From Endozoicomonas ascidiicola (GTDB taxonomy: Bacteria > Pseudomonadota > Gammaproteobacteria > Pseudomonadales > Endozoicomonadaceae), in assembly GCF_001646945.1 (NCBI RefSeq), contig NZ_LUTV01000002.1:94697-158696 (forward strand): a stretch of DNA of 64,000 bases, given 5' to 3'. Positions 44,925 through 55,157 of the stretch are shown in pieces (within the stretch, counting starts at the first letter, position 1; each line of letters starts with the position of its first letter). A program made the position numbers and the translations under genes. Below the pieces are notes generated by a model. The model ran no database searches. It was not told where the DNA came from and saw only the letters and a program-made list of their open reading frames with translations.

Positions 44925-46841
44925 TTAGCCTTTCAACTGATCACAAAGGCTTTTTGTTTGATTCATAGCGAAGTGAACATTCTTTGTATCAATGCTATTG
45001 ATGGGAAGCTTCAAAGCGTCTCTTTCTTTTTCATTCATGACGCCTTCAATTAGTGCATTTTCCAAAACAAGGTCTGCCTGCCGCAATAACACTTCTGCCT
45101 GAATCACATCCGCATCACTGGACAGTGGATGACTATCTATATATTGCGATGCATTTTCCAAACGAATGCTGGCAGCACAAACCGTATCTCTCAACAGAAC
45201 ATCATTCTGAACAGGTTTGTAGCGAGAAATACCGCCAGTCATCGGGTCGATCAGGGGACCAAACAGTGCGCTGCTCACTGCGCGGCGAATAGGTGAATGA
45301 GCAAGGTAGTAACCACCATCGGGGCCGACCGTTGTCGTTGATACGGATTCTTCAATCCCGGGCGCATAAGAAATCACTTTTCCAGTATCACGATCCAGTA
45401 ATCCAACACCAATGGATATCGGCATTCTGAAGGCGCCTTTTTCAAAACCGCCCCCCAACACCACAGCTATACCGTTAGCAGTGACAGATGCAGTCAGCAG
45501 ATTCATATTTTTATGCCCGGCCTTTTCCGGAAACATATCCAGATCCGCTGCCCAAACCAACTCACCAGAATCACCATTATCCTTTAGCTTGAACAGCGCT
45601 CCGGCAGTGATGGCGTACAACTCATTATTTTCACTGGCCACGGTGATGGACGCTAAAATCTGTTCACCGACCGATTGCTGCCAGAGTTTATTGAGCTTCA
45701 TATCAAAGGCAATCACATTTCCATTGTCGTCTGATACATACACTCTCTTGCCATCTGCACGAATAGCCGGTGTCGAGCCAGTGCCACCTTTGAAGAACGC
45801 ACTTTTTGTTACTGATAGACGATATTTTCCAGAGCCATCTGGTTGCATATCGATGCCATACAGTGCTCCATTTTCGGATGCACCATCAACGGTGCCATCT
45901 TTCTCATCAGGCGCTGTGGCGGCAACCATCATGCGGCCAGATTCCGGATTGATGGAAAAGTAGTTGGCAATTTTGACATTACGGCCACCCAGAATATCGA
46001 GCACACGGCTGAAACGACCACCAACCGCAGGGTCTTCACCAAATACTTCTTTGAGTTTTTCATCGGTGCGCTCAGTCAGCCACTCTCCCGGTCTTGTCGA
46101 GTTATCGCCTTTTGCAGGAGCGCCAGGGATAACAAACGGCTCACTTAACATGGGAGCACCGGTTTTACGATCCAATACAACGACTTTGCCGTCTTCCACA
46201 ATCCCAACAATAGTATCGGACTGCGGATGATAATTAGCCCCAAAATTATGAGCTGAGCGCTTGTCGCCTGACTTTACAACCGGCTCCCTGATCCCGGTTT
46301 CTACGTCCCAGAGAATCGTGCCATCGGGTTTAACCGCCAGCGCACGCTCATACAGCGTCAGATAAATAATCTGTTCTCCGGGGTTATCAGGATCGTCCAG
46401 AACCAGAGGTGTTCCACCGCCGGCGGACATGGGTTTTCCCGGAATTGCCCAGCGTCGTTCTCCTGTGTCTTTATCCAGACTGACCAGCACCACAGATTCA
46501 GACGGAGCAATTGGGCTGAAATAAAGATTTCCTTCACGATCAATGGAAGGGCCTTCAGCAATAAACAAATGCTCTTCAGCCACCCAATCCAGCTCTACTT
46601 TCGGGGCGGTTGCGATCAGCACTTCATCAGAGTTTCGAGTGCTGCCATGCAACGATCGAAAAGTGTCGTTTATACCAAGAACCGGATGAACCGGCAGTGC
46701 ATGACGTGGAGAGTCTGGCCGCCATTGGCTGACATCGGCAACCTCATACACTTTGGGCATTTTAAGATGGCCGCTTAAATAAAAACCACCAGCACCCAGG
46801 ACTGCAACCAGTGAGCCGGTGAAAAACAGAGACTTTTTCAT
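44925..46841 (-). CDS. PQQ-like beta-propeller protein, membrane-anchored or exported
   Basis: The 638-residue protein has an N-terminal hydrophobic segment at about 5-25 (LFFTGSLVAVLGAGGFYL) without a clear cleavage site, so it may stay anchored in the membrane. The body contains PQQ-type propeller blades: SLDKDTGERRWAIPGKP, ALAVKPDGTILWDVETG, VVVLDRKTGAPM, VYVSDDNGNVIAFDMKLNKL and LLDRDTGKVISYAPG. It lacks the catalytic residues I would expect in a PQQ dehydrogenase, so it is probably a scaffold rather than an enzyme. It follows DUF1329 by about 110 bases with a perfect hairpin between, and belongs to the same operon as DUF1302, DUF1329 and the alkylsulfatase-type gene. Confidence 0.8.
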   Translation of the reverse strand: MKKSLFFTGSLVAVLGAGGFYLSGHLKMPKVYEVADVSQWRPDSPRHALPVHPVLGINDTFRSLHGSTRNSDEVLIATAPKVELDWVAEEHLFIAEGPSIDREGNLYFSPIAPSESVVLVSLDKDTGERRWAIPGKPMSAGGGTPLVLDDPDNPGEQIIYLTLYERALAVKPDGTILWDVETGIREPVVKSGDKRSAHNFGANYHPQSDTIVGIVEDGKVVVLDRKTGAPMLSEPFVIPGAPAKGDNSTRPGEWLTERTDEKLKEVFGEDPAVGGRFSRVLDILGGRNVKIANYFSINPESGRMMVAATAPDEKDGTVDGASENGALYGIDMQPDGSGKYRLSVTKSAFFKGGTGSTPAIRADGKRVYVSDDNGNVIAFDMKLNKLWQQSVGEQILASITVASENNELYAITAGALFKLKDNGDSGELVWAADLDMFPEKAGHKNMNLLTASVTANGIAVVLGGGFEKGAFRMPISIGVGLLDRDTGKVISYAPGIEESVSTTTVGPDGGYYLAHSPIRRAVSSALFGPLIDPMTGGISRYKPVQNDVLLRDTVCAASIRLENASQYIDSHPLSSDADVIQAEVLLRQADLVLENALIEGVMNEKERDALKLPINSIDTKNVHFAMNQTKSLCDQLKG

Positions 46842-46901
46842 AAAGTGTTCTTTTTATTATGGTGTCTTTTATTGGAAACAATAAAAGTACAAATTAGAGG
46901 T

Positions 46902-46932
46902 GCGCAGCACTCATGCTCCCACAGTGCTGCGC
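46902..46932 (-). other. Intercistronic hairpin DUF1329 / PQQ-like gene
   Basis: GCGCAGCACT and AGTGCTGCGC form a perfect 10-bp stem with an 11-base loop in the 110-base gap. It shares the GTGCTGCGC arm with the hairpin at 43729-43761. No T tract follows. Confidence 0.65.
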
Positions 46933-46950
46933 TCAGATAGTCAGTAAAGT

Positions 46951-48336
46951 TTATTTACCCCAGCGACGTATAGCAGCCGGTGTGTACTCAGACTTGCTGG
47001 CCATAACACCAAATTCAAGAGGCTCTTTAATGGCGTTGGCCAGGCCATTGGTCACATAGCGACCGGAATTCAGGTCATAGAAAACCTCATTCACCAGCCA
47101 GGGTACCTGCTTTGGATTGTACTGAATGGCGTGCGCTTCCCCCATTCTCCACAGTTGATTTCGACTATCGTAATGATCGACGATGGACGCCTGCCAGGTA
47201 TCTTCATCAACGTAGAAGGTTCGCTTGCTGTATACATGACGCTCGCCTTCTTTCAATGTGGCTTCCACTTCCCAAACTCTATGGAGTTCATAGCGAACCA
47301 GATCAGGGTTGATGTGTCCTGGGCGAATAATGTCATCATTGGTGAGATTTTTGTCGTAGAGGGCATAGCTGTTATAAGGAATGTACAACTCTTTTTTGCC
47401 AATCAACGTCCACTCATAACGATCTGGCGCGCCATTGAACATATCTGAGTTATCAGCTGTTTTCAGGTTATCCGTTCCGCTGGCTGGGTTGTCGTAAGCG
47501 ACATTCGGTGCCCGACGTACACGACGCTGACCAGGCAAATATTTCCACGCTCTCCGAGGTTCTTCTACCTGATTAATGGGTTCATGCACCAGAGTCACTT
47601 CACCCGCCAGTCTCACAGGTGACAGTACTTTGGATTTATAGAAAAACAGCAGGTTCTTGTTGTCTCCAGCATCGGTAATGCTGGGTGCAAAGTGCCAGAC
47701 CGTTTCTTTGGTCACTTCCTTGTATCGACCACTGGCTTCTGCCACCACCTGCGACAATGGCAAGGTGATGCTGTCACCGCGATAGCGCAGCATATGGTTC
47801 CAGATCACTTCAATGCCCGTTGTCGGGGTTGGAAAAGGAACGCCATTGACCAGTTGGTTTAATCCATTGCCATTATCGGTCAACTGGACTTTTTCTGGGT
47901 TGGTCTTTGTGGCTTGATAGTAAGCTTCGGGATAACTGGCACTGCGCCGGGTTGGGTAGACGTTCATTTTATAAGTGTCTGGATGACGCTCAAACATGGC
48001 AATCTGCCCATCGGAGAGTCGGTTACGATACTTATCAAGGTTTTTTGCTGTGATCGTGAATTGCACAGCATCATTTTTGAATGGATTATCCATTGAACCA
48101 TCAGACTGCAGAACCCCTTGGTCCGGTGATAAACCACCAGTCCATTCAGGTATGGTACCGTCAGTATTGCCCGCTTTTTCTGCGCCCACCGGTGTCAGAC
48201 TACTGCCCAATAATTCGGTATCAGCTTGCGCCTGCATGGCCATAGGTGTCATGGCCAACAATGCGCTGAAAGCCAGGCTTTTTGCTGCTGAGCGTTGAGA
48301 TATTGTGTTTTCAGGTATCAGGTTTTTAGTTTTCAT
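46951..48336 (-). CDS. DUF1329 domain protein, exported
   Basis: The 461-residue protein has a signal peptide ending near MQAQAD (about residue 38). It matches DUF1329 (LolB-like lipoprotein-fold family) by LTPVGAEKAGNTDGTIPEW at the mature start, RRASYPEAYYQAT, KYLPGQRRVRRAPNVAYDNP in the middle, YSYGLYDKN-like segments (here YNSYALYDKNLTNDD) and ERHVYSKRTFYVDEDTW near the end. Family members occur beside DUF1302, YCF48 and RND genes and are thought to carry hydrophobic compounds across the periplasm, but no biochemical role is proven. It follows DUF1302 by 15 bases. Confidence 0.9.
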   Translation of the reverse strand: MKTKNLIPENTISQRSAAKSLAFSALLAMTPMAMQAQADTELLGSSLTPVGAEKAGNTDGTIPEWTGGLSPDQGVLQSDGSMDNPFKNDAVQFTITAKNLDKYRNRLSDGQIAMFERHPDTYKMNVYPTRRSASYPEAYYQATKTNPEKVQLTDNGNGLNQLVNGVPFPTPTTGIEVIWNHMLRYRGDSITLPLSQVVAEASGRYKEVTKETVWHFAPSITDAGDNKNLLFFYKSKVLSPVRLAGEVTLVHEPINQVEEPRRAWKYLPGQRRVRRAPNVAYDNPASGTDNLKTADNSDMFNGAPDRYEWTLIGKKELYIPYNSYALYDKNLTNDDIIRPGHINPDLVRYELHRVWEVEATLKEGERHVYSKRTFYVDEDTWQASIVDHYDSRNQLWRMGEAHAIQYNPKQVPWLVNEVFYDLNSGRYVTNGLANAIKEPLEFGVMASKSEYTPAAIRRWGK

Positions 48337-48351
48337 TATTATGTTCCCCGA

Positions 48352-50139
48352 TTAGAAGCTCGCGCTAACGCTGAAACTCACGAAGTCTCGATCATCCAGC
48401 GTGCTGTATTTGTTATTACCGAAGAAACCGGTGTAGCCAATGTTGGCCGTGTAGTTATCCTGATAAATGGCTTTTAAACCCAGTGTTGACGCCATCTGCC
48501 CTTCCAGGAATTGAGCACCCGGATCGTAAGCATAACCTTCAACATCATGGCGGAAAGACAGTGAAGGTATCAAAGTCACACCGGGCACTACACTGCTGTA
48601 GGTGAGGGATGCATTCAGGCGATAGCCCCAGCTGTTGGAGGTTGTGAAACCATCTTCGGTACAGAACTCTGTTGTGACATTTGCAGCAGGCCTTACACAC
48701 CCTGATGAGCCTGCTCCTCCACCAAACATGGCGCTTCTTCCATAGCGGTTGCCATCATCCAGGTCACCTATATGAATAAAACCGACTTCTGCAGCCAGAG
48801 CCAGCTCGGAAGCACCCATAACCTGAGGGAAGGTGTTGATTGCTGCGATCTGGACCTGAGTAACAGGTTTACGTACAAAGCCGTCTGTATGCTGACCTGC
48901 AGTAACACTTGGGTTATCACCGCCCTGCACAGCCGTTTCCAGCAAATCATTAATATTGATTTGCAGCGGCATATCTGGTCGATAACTCAATTCACCACTT
49001 AGTGACCAACCACTATCAAGGCTTGTGTTAAAGCTAAGGCCATAGAGTTTAATATCTTCTGGAAATACTGCGTTATATTCAGGACCATTGATGCGTAGAG
49101 TACCACCGCTAGGCACCGGCAAAGGAAACGTACCTGTGCCATCGACGGGAATAGAGTTCGTAGCACTCAAAAATGGCAAGCGACTATGGTAGTTCATGGC
49201 GTAAAAACCAAACTCAGTACCATTCAATTCTTCAGCATAATATTTAAGCGATACACCCCATTGTCCGGCATCATCGGGTACATCATCATCGGCTCGGTCA
49301 ATAACAAGCCCGCTGGCTTCACGTTGCTCATCAGATAAGTTTGCTCCCAGATAAATTGGCCCACAGCCGGGCTGAATCGAATCTGTAGTAGCAAAGAACG
49401 TATCACAACCATCCAGTACTGTAGGTTGCCACTTAAACTGATAATAACTTTCCAGAGTGATTTCCGGCGTTATACCAACACTGGTGTACAACATCTCAAC
49501 TGGCAGCAAACCCTCTTTAAGCTCAACACCCGGACGATTAAAAGCAGCAGAGTCAACAGGATTGATCACGTTAATACCACCTTGGATAAACAACCCCTCA
49601 CCCCAGCTGATCACCTGCTTACCTAAACGAAGATCAATCGGCACTTCACCAACATCAAAGTAAGTCCAGCCGTATGCATCCAGTAATTCAACACCGCTGA
49701 AACCGGCAAGATCATCAAAGCCCGTGTCGTCAAATTCGGTATAACGTCCGCTCTTTGTTTCCAGCCAGTGGTCATACCAATACTTCACACTGCCCTTGAA
49801 ACCGTAATTCTTATAATCCAAAGCCAGTTCAGTCAGACCTTTATATTGGTTAGAGATCACATCACCTTTGCGGTAATTTAGTCGTCCATTGTCTGCATTA
49901 GCACCCACACCATTGCCTGGGGTAATGTCATCAAGCCCAGCACTTTCTCCGTAGGTGTAAAGGTTCTTTTTCGGATCCTGAGTGCTGACACTGACACCGG
50001 CACTCAGCGTGGTATTGATAGAGCCGGTAACCTCTCCATCCATAAACTCAAAACTGGCTGCAGAGGACTGACTGGCAGCCGTCGCCAGTAAGATGCCCAA
50101 GCACAGGGGCGATAGCGAAAGTGGTTTATTCACATCCAT
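48352..50139 (-). CDS. DUF1302 outer membrane protein (porin-like)
   Basis: The 595-residue protein has a signal peptide (about 1-29, ending SQSSAAS) and a beta-rich body typical of DUF1302. The opening FEFMDGEVTGSINTTLSAGVS, RLGKQVISWGEGLFIQGGINV, AEELNGTEFGFYAMNYHSRLPF and the final aromatic sequence ending DFVSFSVSASF fit an outer membrane barrel. It is probably the channel for the same hydrophobic substrate handled by its partners. It lies 33 bases after the alkylsulfatase-type gene and 15 bases before DUF1329. Confidence 0.9.
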   Translation of the reverse strand: MDVNKPLSLSPLCLGILLATAASQSSAASFEFMDGEVTGSINTTLSAGVSVSTQDPKKNLYTYGESAGLDDITPGNGVGANADNGRLNYRKGDVISNQYKGLTELALDYKNYGFKGSVKYWYDHWLETKSGRYTEFDDTGFDDLAGFSGVELLDAYGWTYFDVGEVPIDLRLGKQVISWGEGLFIQGGINVINPVDSAAFNRPGVELKEGLLPVEMLYTSVGITPEITLESYYQFKWQPTVLDGCDTFFATTDSIQPGCGPIYLGANLSDEQREASGLVIDRADDDVPDDAGQWGVSLKYYAEELNGTEFGFYAMNYHSRLPFLSATNSIPVDGTGTFPLPVPSGGTLRINGPEYNAVFPEDIKLYGLSFNTSLDSGWSLSGELSYRPDMPLQININDLLETAVQGGDNPSVTAGQHTDGFVRKPVTQVQIAAINTFPQVMGASELALAAEVGFIHIGDLDDGNRYGRSAMFGGGAGSSGCVRPAANVTTEFCTEDGFTTSNSWGYRLNASLTYSSVVPGVTLIPSLSFRHDVEGYAYDPGAQFLEGQMASTLGLKAIYQDNYTANIGYTGFFGNNKYSTLDDRDFVSFSVSASF

Positions 50140-50172
50140 TCCTTTTTTATTGTTGTAATTGCAATGTCGTGT

Positions 50173-51924
50173 TTATTTCACAGGATCAAACATGGAGAGA
50201 AAGCTCACCAGTGAAGGCAACTCGATAATGCCGCCTTCTACCGACAGCTTGCCACTGGCCAGAGCCGCAGGAAAACTCCCACCACCGGCAACCAGATCAA
50301 TCCAGTCATCAGCGCTCACAGACACCTGGATGTCGGCCTGTGCATGGTCACCTCGGATAAACTCAGCTACGCCATCTCTGACATGAAGGGAATACTGCTC
50401 ATTGATATCGTTGAAATTAAACGTCAGAACTTCATTAACACCTGAGCTTTTTTCAGGGTTTAAAGCGACAGTCATCGCCTGAATAAAGTTTTCAATAGGG
50501 AACGACTTCACCAGCTCCAGCATTTCTGGCGTAATTTCTTCTTCAGGGAAATCATGACCTTCCAACTGCAATGCCTGTGTCAGGTAATAGTTACGCCCAT
50601 TGGGGTTCATGGAAGCATGGCCAAGGTTACGCATCGCTTCGGCCTTCAGGGCTATGCCTTTCGGATGTTCTGGCTGGACAAACAGCAGATAATTCACCAG
50701 CTCCAGTGCCCAGCGATTTTTATCATTCTCGATGGCTGTTTGAGCTTCGGTCAGGAGCTTCTCTTCTCCAAGCAGTGCGAGCATATTCTCGCCACGTTCT
50801 TTCTCGGTGGCTTTGGATAACGTCGAAGCATCTCCGTCAAACCACCCCAGATAGCCATTGAAAATATTGCGTACAGACCACTCCACCGTACCGTAGAGCT
50901 CTAGCAGGAAAGGATGATCCACCAACGAATCCGGCAGCTGAACGTATTCCACTAACTGATCTTCCGTCATGCCAAGGTTCATACCACGAATGCTTTGATC
51001 ATGAACAAATTGGATGGCGTCACGATAGGCCGTCAGGGTTTCCTGCACTGCTTCACTGCCACTCAAAGGGCGGGTATGGCTTGGCACAAGATATTCAGGG
51101 TTCAGCTCGCGCATTGTATCCAGGCTACGAGCCCAGCCAAGCACATCGCGATATAAGGTGCCACGTATGGTGTAAAGGTTTGGAAATGCGCGATAAATAT
51201 TATCCCCAGGCATCAATACATCATGATCTGGCAGATAAACAAATATCTGGTCGTTAGTTTCACCGGGCGCGTGGATCATCTGGATTTTCACACCGGCGAT
51301 TTCAACGTTAAGTTCATCAGAAAACGTTTTATTTGGACGGATCAACGTCGGCGTACCGCCACCATGACCTGCATCCAATGCCGGACCGATCCCGGCATTC
51401 ACAAGCCCGTTGTCGCCTTTTTCAAGCAAGTTGCCAAACATTCGACTGCTTCGCTCTGTAATCACCGGACGAAGCTGGTTCACTATACGATTGATGTATT
51501 GATTGGTGGTTTCATGGGCATACACATCTACCTCACCAGAAGGGACAAAACCTTTCCCGCCCAGCACATGGTCTGCATGGTTGTGAGTGTAAATCAGAGC
51601 CTTGACCGGCTTATCGGTGATCTTGCGAAACTCTTTCATAACCGCTTCGGCGGCTTCTTTACTCTCCATCACGTCTACAATGATGATGCCGTCATCGCCT
51701 TCTATCATGATGGAGTTAGCAAGCCCGAAACCCACAGCGGAGTAGACACCGTCGGTAACTTCATAAACCTTACGGTCAAATTCGTAGGTATGTGCTTTGA
51801 GAACAGGGTGAGCAAGGCCTTCTGTAGTATGGGCGGCAGCTGTTGTTGATGCTTCCTGTTGGTTACAGCCAACAAGCAGGGCTGAGATGGAAAGAAACAG
51901 AGCAGTCTTTTTTATAGTTCTCAT
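50173..51924 (-). CDS. MBL-fold alkylsulfatase-type hydrolase, lipoprotein
   Basis: The 583-residue protein has a lipoprotein signal peptide with lipobox LLVGC (C20). The metallo-beta-lactamase domain has THNHADHVLGGKGF (metal ligands H114, H116, D118, H119) and later NDQIFVYLPDHDVLMPGDNIY. The middle has the alkyl-sulfatase dimerisation region, and residues about 480-583 are an SCP2-like sterol/lipid-binding domain. This is the layout of linear alkylsulfatases (SdsA1/YjcS/BDS1), which cleave sulfate from primary alkyl sulfates. The SCP2-like domain and the neighbours suggest lipid sulfates or other amphiphiles as substrates. It is the first gene of the four-gene minus-strand operon. Confidence 0.9.
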   Translation of the reverse strand: MRTIKKTALFLSISALLVGCNQQEASTTAAAHTTEGLAHPVLKAHTYEFDRKVYEVTDGVYSAVGFGLANSIMIEGDDGIIIVDVMESKEAAEAVMKEFRKITDKPVKALIYTHNHADHVLGGKGFVPSGEVDVYAHETTNQYINRIVNQLRPVITERSSRMFGNLLEKGDNGLVNAGIGPALDAGHGGGTPTLIRPNKTFSDELNVEIAGVKIQMIHAPGETNDQIFVYLPDHDVLMPGDNIYRAFPNLYTIRGTLYRDVLGWARSLDTMRELNPEYLVPSHTRPLSGSEAVQETLTAYRDAIQFVHDQSIRGMNLGMTEDQLVEYVQLPDSLVDHPFLLELYGTVEWSVRNIFNGYLGWFDGDASTLSKATEKERGENMLALLGEEKLLTEAQTAIENDKNRWALELVNYLLFVQPEHPKGIALKAEAMRNLGHASMNPNGRNYYLTQALQLEGHDFPEEEITPEMLELVKSFPIENFIQAMTVALNPEKSSGVNEVLTFNFNDINEQYSLHVRDGVAEFIRGDHAQADIQVSVSADDWIDLVAGGGSFPAALASGKLSVEGGIIELPSLVSFLSMFDPVK

Positions 51925-52090
51925 AGGACCCTTGGTACAGCAGGTATTGTTGTTTTTATTGCGTATAATGGTATATCCGGAAAACCCTCAACGGCTTGAC
52001 ATAAACAGACACTGTTTTGACATGACGTGACACTTACGCCGGGCAATTAAACGACAAAGATTTGCTATAAGCGACTAATCAACCGAAAAT

Positions 52091-53185
52091 ATGCCTCTAT
52101 TCAGCTGCCTATCGACAGACCCAATAACAATCATGACAATGACCGCTCAGCACAGCACCAAAGCCATCACGGTTGATGACGATGCCACCACACTCAGTAC
52201 AAGTGCACTGTCGTTGGTGAATGCGCTGAAAATTCGTAATTGCCCTGTGGACGCCATGCTGCAGGAAGCGGATATTGACCCAACACTTCTGACGCAGATG
52301 GGAAAACGCATTCCTATTCGTAAGATGGAGGTGTTCTGGAAAGCGGCTGTCCGTGAGACAGGCGACCCGGCCATTGGCATCACCACAGCTGAACACTTCA
52401 AAGCCAACTACCTCCACGCTTTTCATCATGTGATTCAAGCCTGCGACAGTATCGGTGAAGCTCTGCAACAAATCGTGCGTTTTTCTGCGGTGATCAGTAC
52501 GGTGATAGAGATTGATTTTCTGCAACACAAAGAAGAAGTTGAGCTGGTTTTTCGGGTTAGAGAGGGTTATCCAAGCCCTTGTCATGAAGCTATGGATGCC
52601 GTTGCGGCCATTACGCTAAATTCAACCGTCGCCAATATTGGTTTATCCAAAGAAGATGTCACGCTGATTCAGCTGCCAAGAAGCCTTCCTGATAATCCTG
52701 AACTATGGCTAAAAAGGCTGGATGTCCCTGTGTCTTTTGGAGCCGATTTTCTGCGTATTGGTTTTAAAGCCAACGCCATGAATAGACCGGTACTCACCGC
52801 CAGCCCTGAAATTGCTGATACTAACAGTGAGCTTTTGCAGCGATATCTGGAAGGGCTGAACCAGAACTTTGTTTCTCGAGCCAGACAACAACTGACAGAT
52901 CTGTTGAAAGTCAGTGAAGGCACTCAGGAAGCTCTGGCGTCGGCATTAAATATGAGCGCACGAAGCCTTCAACGGCGACTTCAGTCGGAGAATACGTCCT
53001 TTCGACATTTGCTGGATGAGATTCGACAACAACAGGCTATGTCTGAAATGAAGTACTCGCAAAAGCCCATCACAGACATTGCCCTTGAGCTGGGTTTTTC
53101 AGACTCTGGCAGCTTCAGCAGAGCATTCAAGCGCTGGACAGGGCTCGCACCCTCTCAATACCGCCAGCAGAATGCTACCTCCTGA
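52091..53185 (+). CDS. AraC-family transcriptional regulator
   Basis: The 364-residue protein has an N-terminal AraC arabinose-binding-like domain (PF12625 type) at about 55-235 and two C-terminal helix-turn-helix motifs at about 270-360, with ALNMSARSLQRRLQSENTSF, then MKYSQKPITDIALELGFS and the hallmark GSFSRAFKRWTGLAPSQYR. It lies divergent from the DUF1302/DUF1329 operon, so it is the obvious candidate regulator of that cluster. Several Met codons near the start (52091, 52133, 52139) leave the N-terminus uncertain by up to about 16 residues. Confidence 0.88.
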   Translation: MPLFSCLSTDPITIMTMTAQHSTKAITVDDDATTLSTSALSLVNALKIRNCPVDAMLQEADIDPTLLTQMGKRIPIRKMEVFWKAAVRETGDPAIGITTAEHFKANYLHAFHHVIQACDSIGEALQQIVRFSAVISTVIEIDFLQHKEEVELVFRVREGYPSPCHEAMDAVAAITLNSTVANIGLSKEDVTLIQLPRSLPDNPELWLKRLDVPVSFGADFLRIGFKANAMNRPVLTASPEIADTNSELLQRYLEGLNQNFVSRARQQLTDLLKVSEGTQEALASALNMSARSLQRRLQSENTSFRHLLDEIRQQQAMSEMKYSQKPITDIALELGFSDSGSFSRAFKRWTGLAPSQYRQQNATS

Positions 53186-53198
53186 GCATATAAAGAAA

Positions 53199-55133
53199 TC
53201 AGCGACCACGTAAAAACAACTTATCCAATTGATCCATCGTCAGCAGCGTCCAGGTTGGACGACCATGGTTACATTGCCCACTGCGCTCAGTGTGTTCCAT
53301 ATCACGGAGAAGAGCGTTCATCTCTTCGATAGACAAACGACGATTGGCGCGAACAGAACCGTGGCAGGCCATGGTGCCCAAGATTTCATTGATGTGAGCT
53401 TCTACTCGATCGCTGTTGCCATGTTGCATCAAATCAGAAAGCACATCTCTTAATAGTTGCTCTACATCCGCATTCTGTAGCATGACGGGAATCTGGCGAA
53501 CCAGCAGTGTTTCCGGCCCCATACGTTCAAGGGTTAACCCTAGTCGTACAAAGTAATCGCTGTGCTCTTCGGCACAATCCGCCTCACGCTCACTAACCGC
53601 AACGGATTTTGGCACCAGCAATGGCTGAGCACGAATACCCTGCTCTTGATAAGACACCTTCATTCGTTCGTAGGTGATGCGTTCATGGGCGGCGTGCATA
53701 TCCACCAGCACCATGCCCTTATCGTTTTCCGAAAGAATATAGATGCCTTTTAACTGGGCAACAGCATAGCCGAGCGGTGGCACATCAGAATCACTTTCTG
53801 GCAGTGATACCGGAGCTGCCTGGGCGCTATAAGTAACATTAGCGTCTTGCACCAAGCCGTCACCCACAGCCTTTTCAGCGCCATTATCCAGCGCCTCTGA
53901 AGCGGTTGAATAAAGCTGACTATAAGCCTCGATCTGTCGTTTAACCTGCCCGGGCGAAGGTGCTTCTGTCTGTGGAGGACGACCACCACCGAAGCCAGAG
54001 CCACTGGAAGATCCGGAAGGCTGCGGGGCCAGACTCATATTTTCTTGCCCCTGAAATTCCCCAGCAGATACGCCGGAAATCATGGGCTGCTGCGCCGACG
54101 ATAAAGCAGCAGGTGCTAACTGATCTTCAGGCCGAACGGCACCTAGTGCTCGATGCAGCGTACTGAACAGGAAGTTATGCACAGTTCTGCCATCGCGAAA
54201 ACGCACTTCATGTTTGGTTGGGTGTACGTTGACGTCTACCAGAGCTGGGTCCAGCTCAAGATAGAGAACAAAGGTTGGATGTCTGCCGTTGTATAAAACA
54301 TCTCGATAGGCCTGTCGAACCGCGTGAGCTACCAGTTTGTCGCGAATTACACGACCATTCACGAAGAAGTATTGCAGATCTGCACTGGAACGAGAGAAAG
54401 TTGGTAAACCCACCCAGCCATAGAGTTTCAAACCAGACGCTTCCACATCAATAATAACGGCATTTTCGATAAACTGAGGGCCACACAGAGCAGCAACCCT
54501 TCGATCTTTTTCAGCCTGCGTAGCTGCGGGCCGTAACTGGTGAATGCTGCGCTGATTATGGCGCAGGGTAAAACCGACATCGAAGCGTGACAAAGCGAGC
54601 CGCTTTACCACTTCTTCAAGATGGGAGAATTCCGTTTTTTCAGTACGGAGGAATTTTCGACGAGCCGGTGTATTGAAGAAGAGGTCTTTCACTTCAATGG
54701 TGGTACCTACCGGGTGAGGCGCAGGCATCATCTGGGCTTCCATATCTCGCCCTTCGACTCTGGCCTCCCAGCCGGATTCCTGACCTTCCACATTAGACGT
54801 CAATGTTAATCGGGAAACAGAACTGACCGATGCAAGGGCTTCTCCACGAAAACCGAGAGTGGCTACACCTTCCAAATCTTCCAGCTCAGATATTTTACTG
54901 GTCGCGTGTCGTGAAAGTGCCAAGGCCAATTGTTCTTGAGGAATGCCATGGCCATCATCACGAATTCGAATGAGCTTTACGCCACCATTTTCTACTTCAA
55001 CAGTGAGCCGTTTTGCGCCGGCATCAATACTGTTTTCCAGCAGCTCTTTTACTGCGGATGCAGGGCGCTCCACCACCTCACCGGCAGCAATCTGGTTAGC
55101 CAGTCGATTATCAAGGAGGCGGATCGGTCTCAT
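53199..55133 (-). CDS. mutL: DNA mismatch repair protein MutL
   Basis: The 644-residue protein starts [20 protein letters not shown] and has the GHKL ATPase motifs [28 protein letters not shown] and [14 protein letters not shown] with [17 protein letters not shown] variable linker of about 335-455 is Ser/Gln/Pro-rich, and the C-terminal domain ends with the gammaproteobacterial [10 protein letters not shown] and CNHGRPTW motifs. It links MutS recognition to MutH nicking. The amiB gene is 24 bases upstream on the same strand. miaA, its usual downstream neighbour, is far away. Confidence 0.97.
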   Translation of the reverse strand: MRPIRLLDNRLANQIAAGEVVERPASAVKELLENSIDAGAKRLTVEVENGGVKLIRIRDDGHGIPQEQLALALSRHATSKISELEDLEGVATLGFRGEALASVSSVSRLTLTSNVEGQESGWEARVEGRDMEAQMMPAPHPVGTTIEVKDLFFNTPARRKFLRTEKTEFSHLEEVVKRLALSRFDVGFTLRHNQRSIHQLRPAATQAEKDRRVAALCGPQFIENAVIIDVEASGLKLYGWVGLPTFSRSSADLQYFFVNGRVIRDKLVAHAVRQAYRDVLYNGRHPTFVLYLELDPALVDVNVHPTKHEVRFRDGRTVHNFLFSTLHRALGAVRPEDQLAPAALSSAQQPMISGVSAGEFQGQENMSLAPQPSGSSSGSGFGGGRPPQTEAPSPGQVKRQIEAYSQLYSTASEALDNGAEKAVGDGLVQDANVTYSAQAAPVSLPESDSDVPPLGYAVAQLKGIYILSENDKGMVLVDMHAAHERITYERMKVSYQEQGIRAQPLLVPKSVAVSEREADCAEEHSDYFVRLGLTLERMGPETLLVRQIPVMLQNADVEQLLRDVLSDLMQHGNSDRVEAHINEILGTMACHGSVRANRRLSIEEMNALLRDMEHTERSGQCNHGRPTWTLLTMDQLDKLFLRGR

Positions 55134-55157
55134 AGTTCAACTTTACTCTGTAAATAT

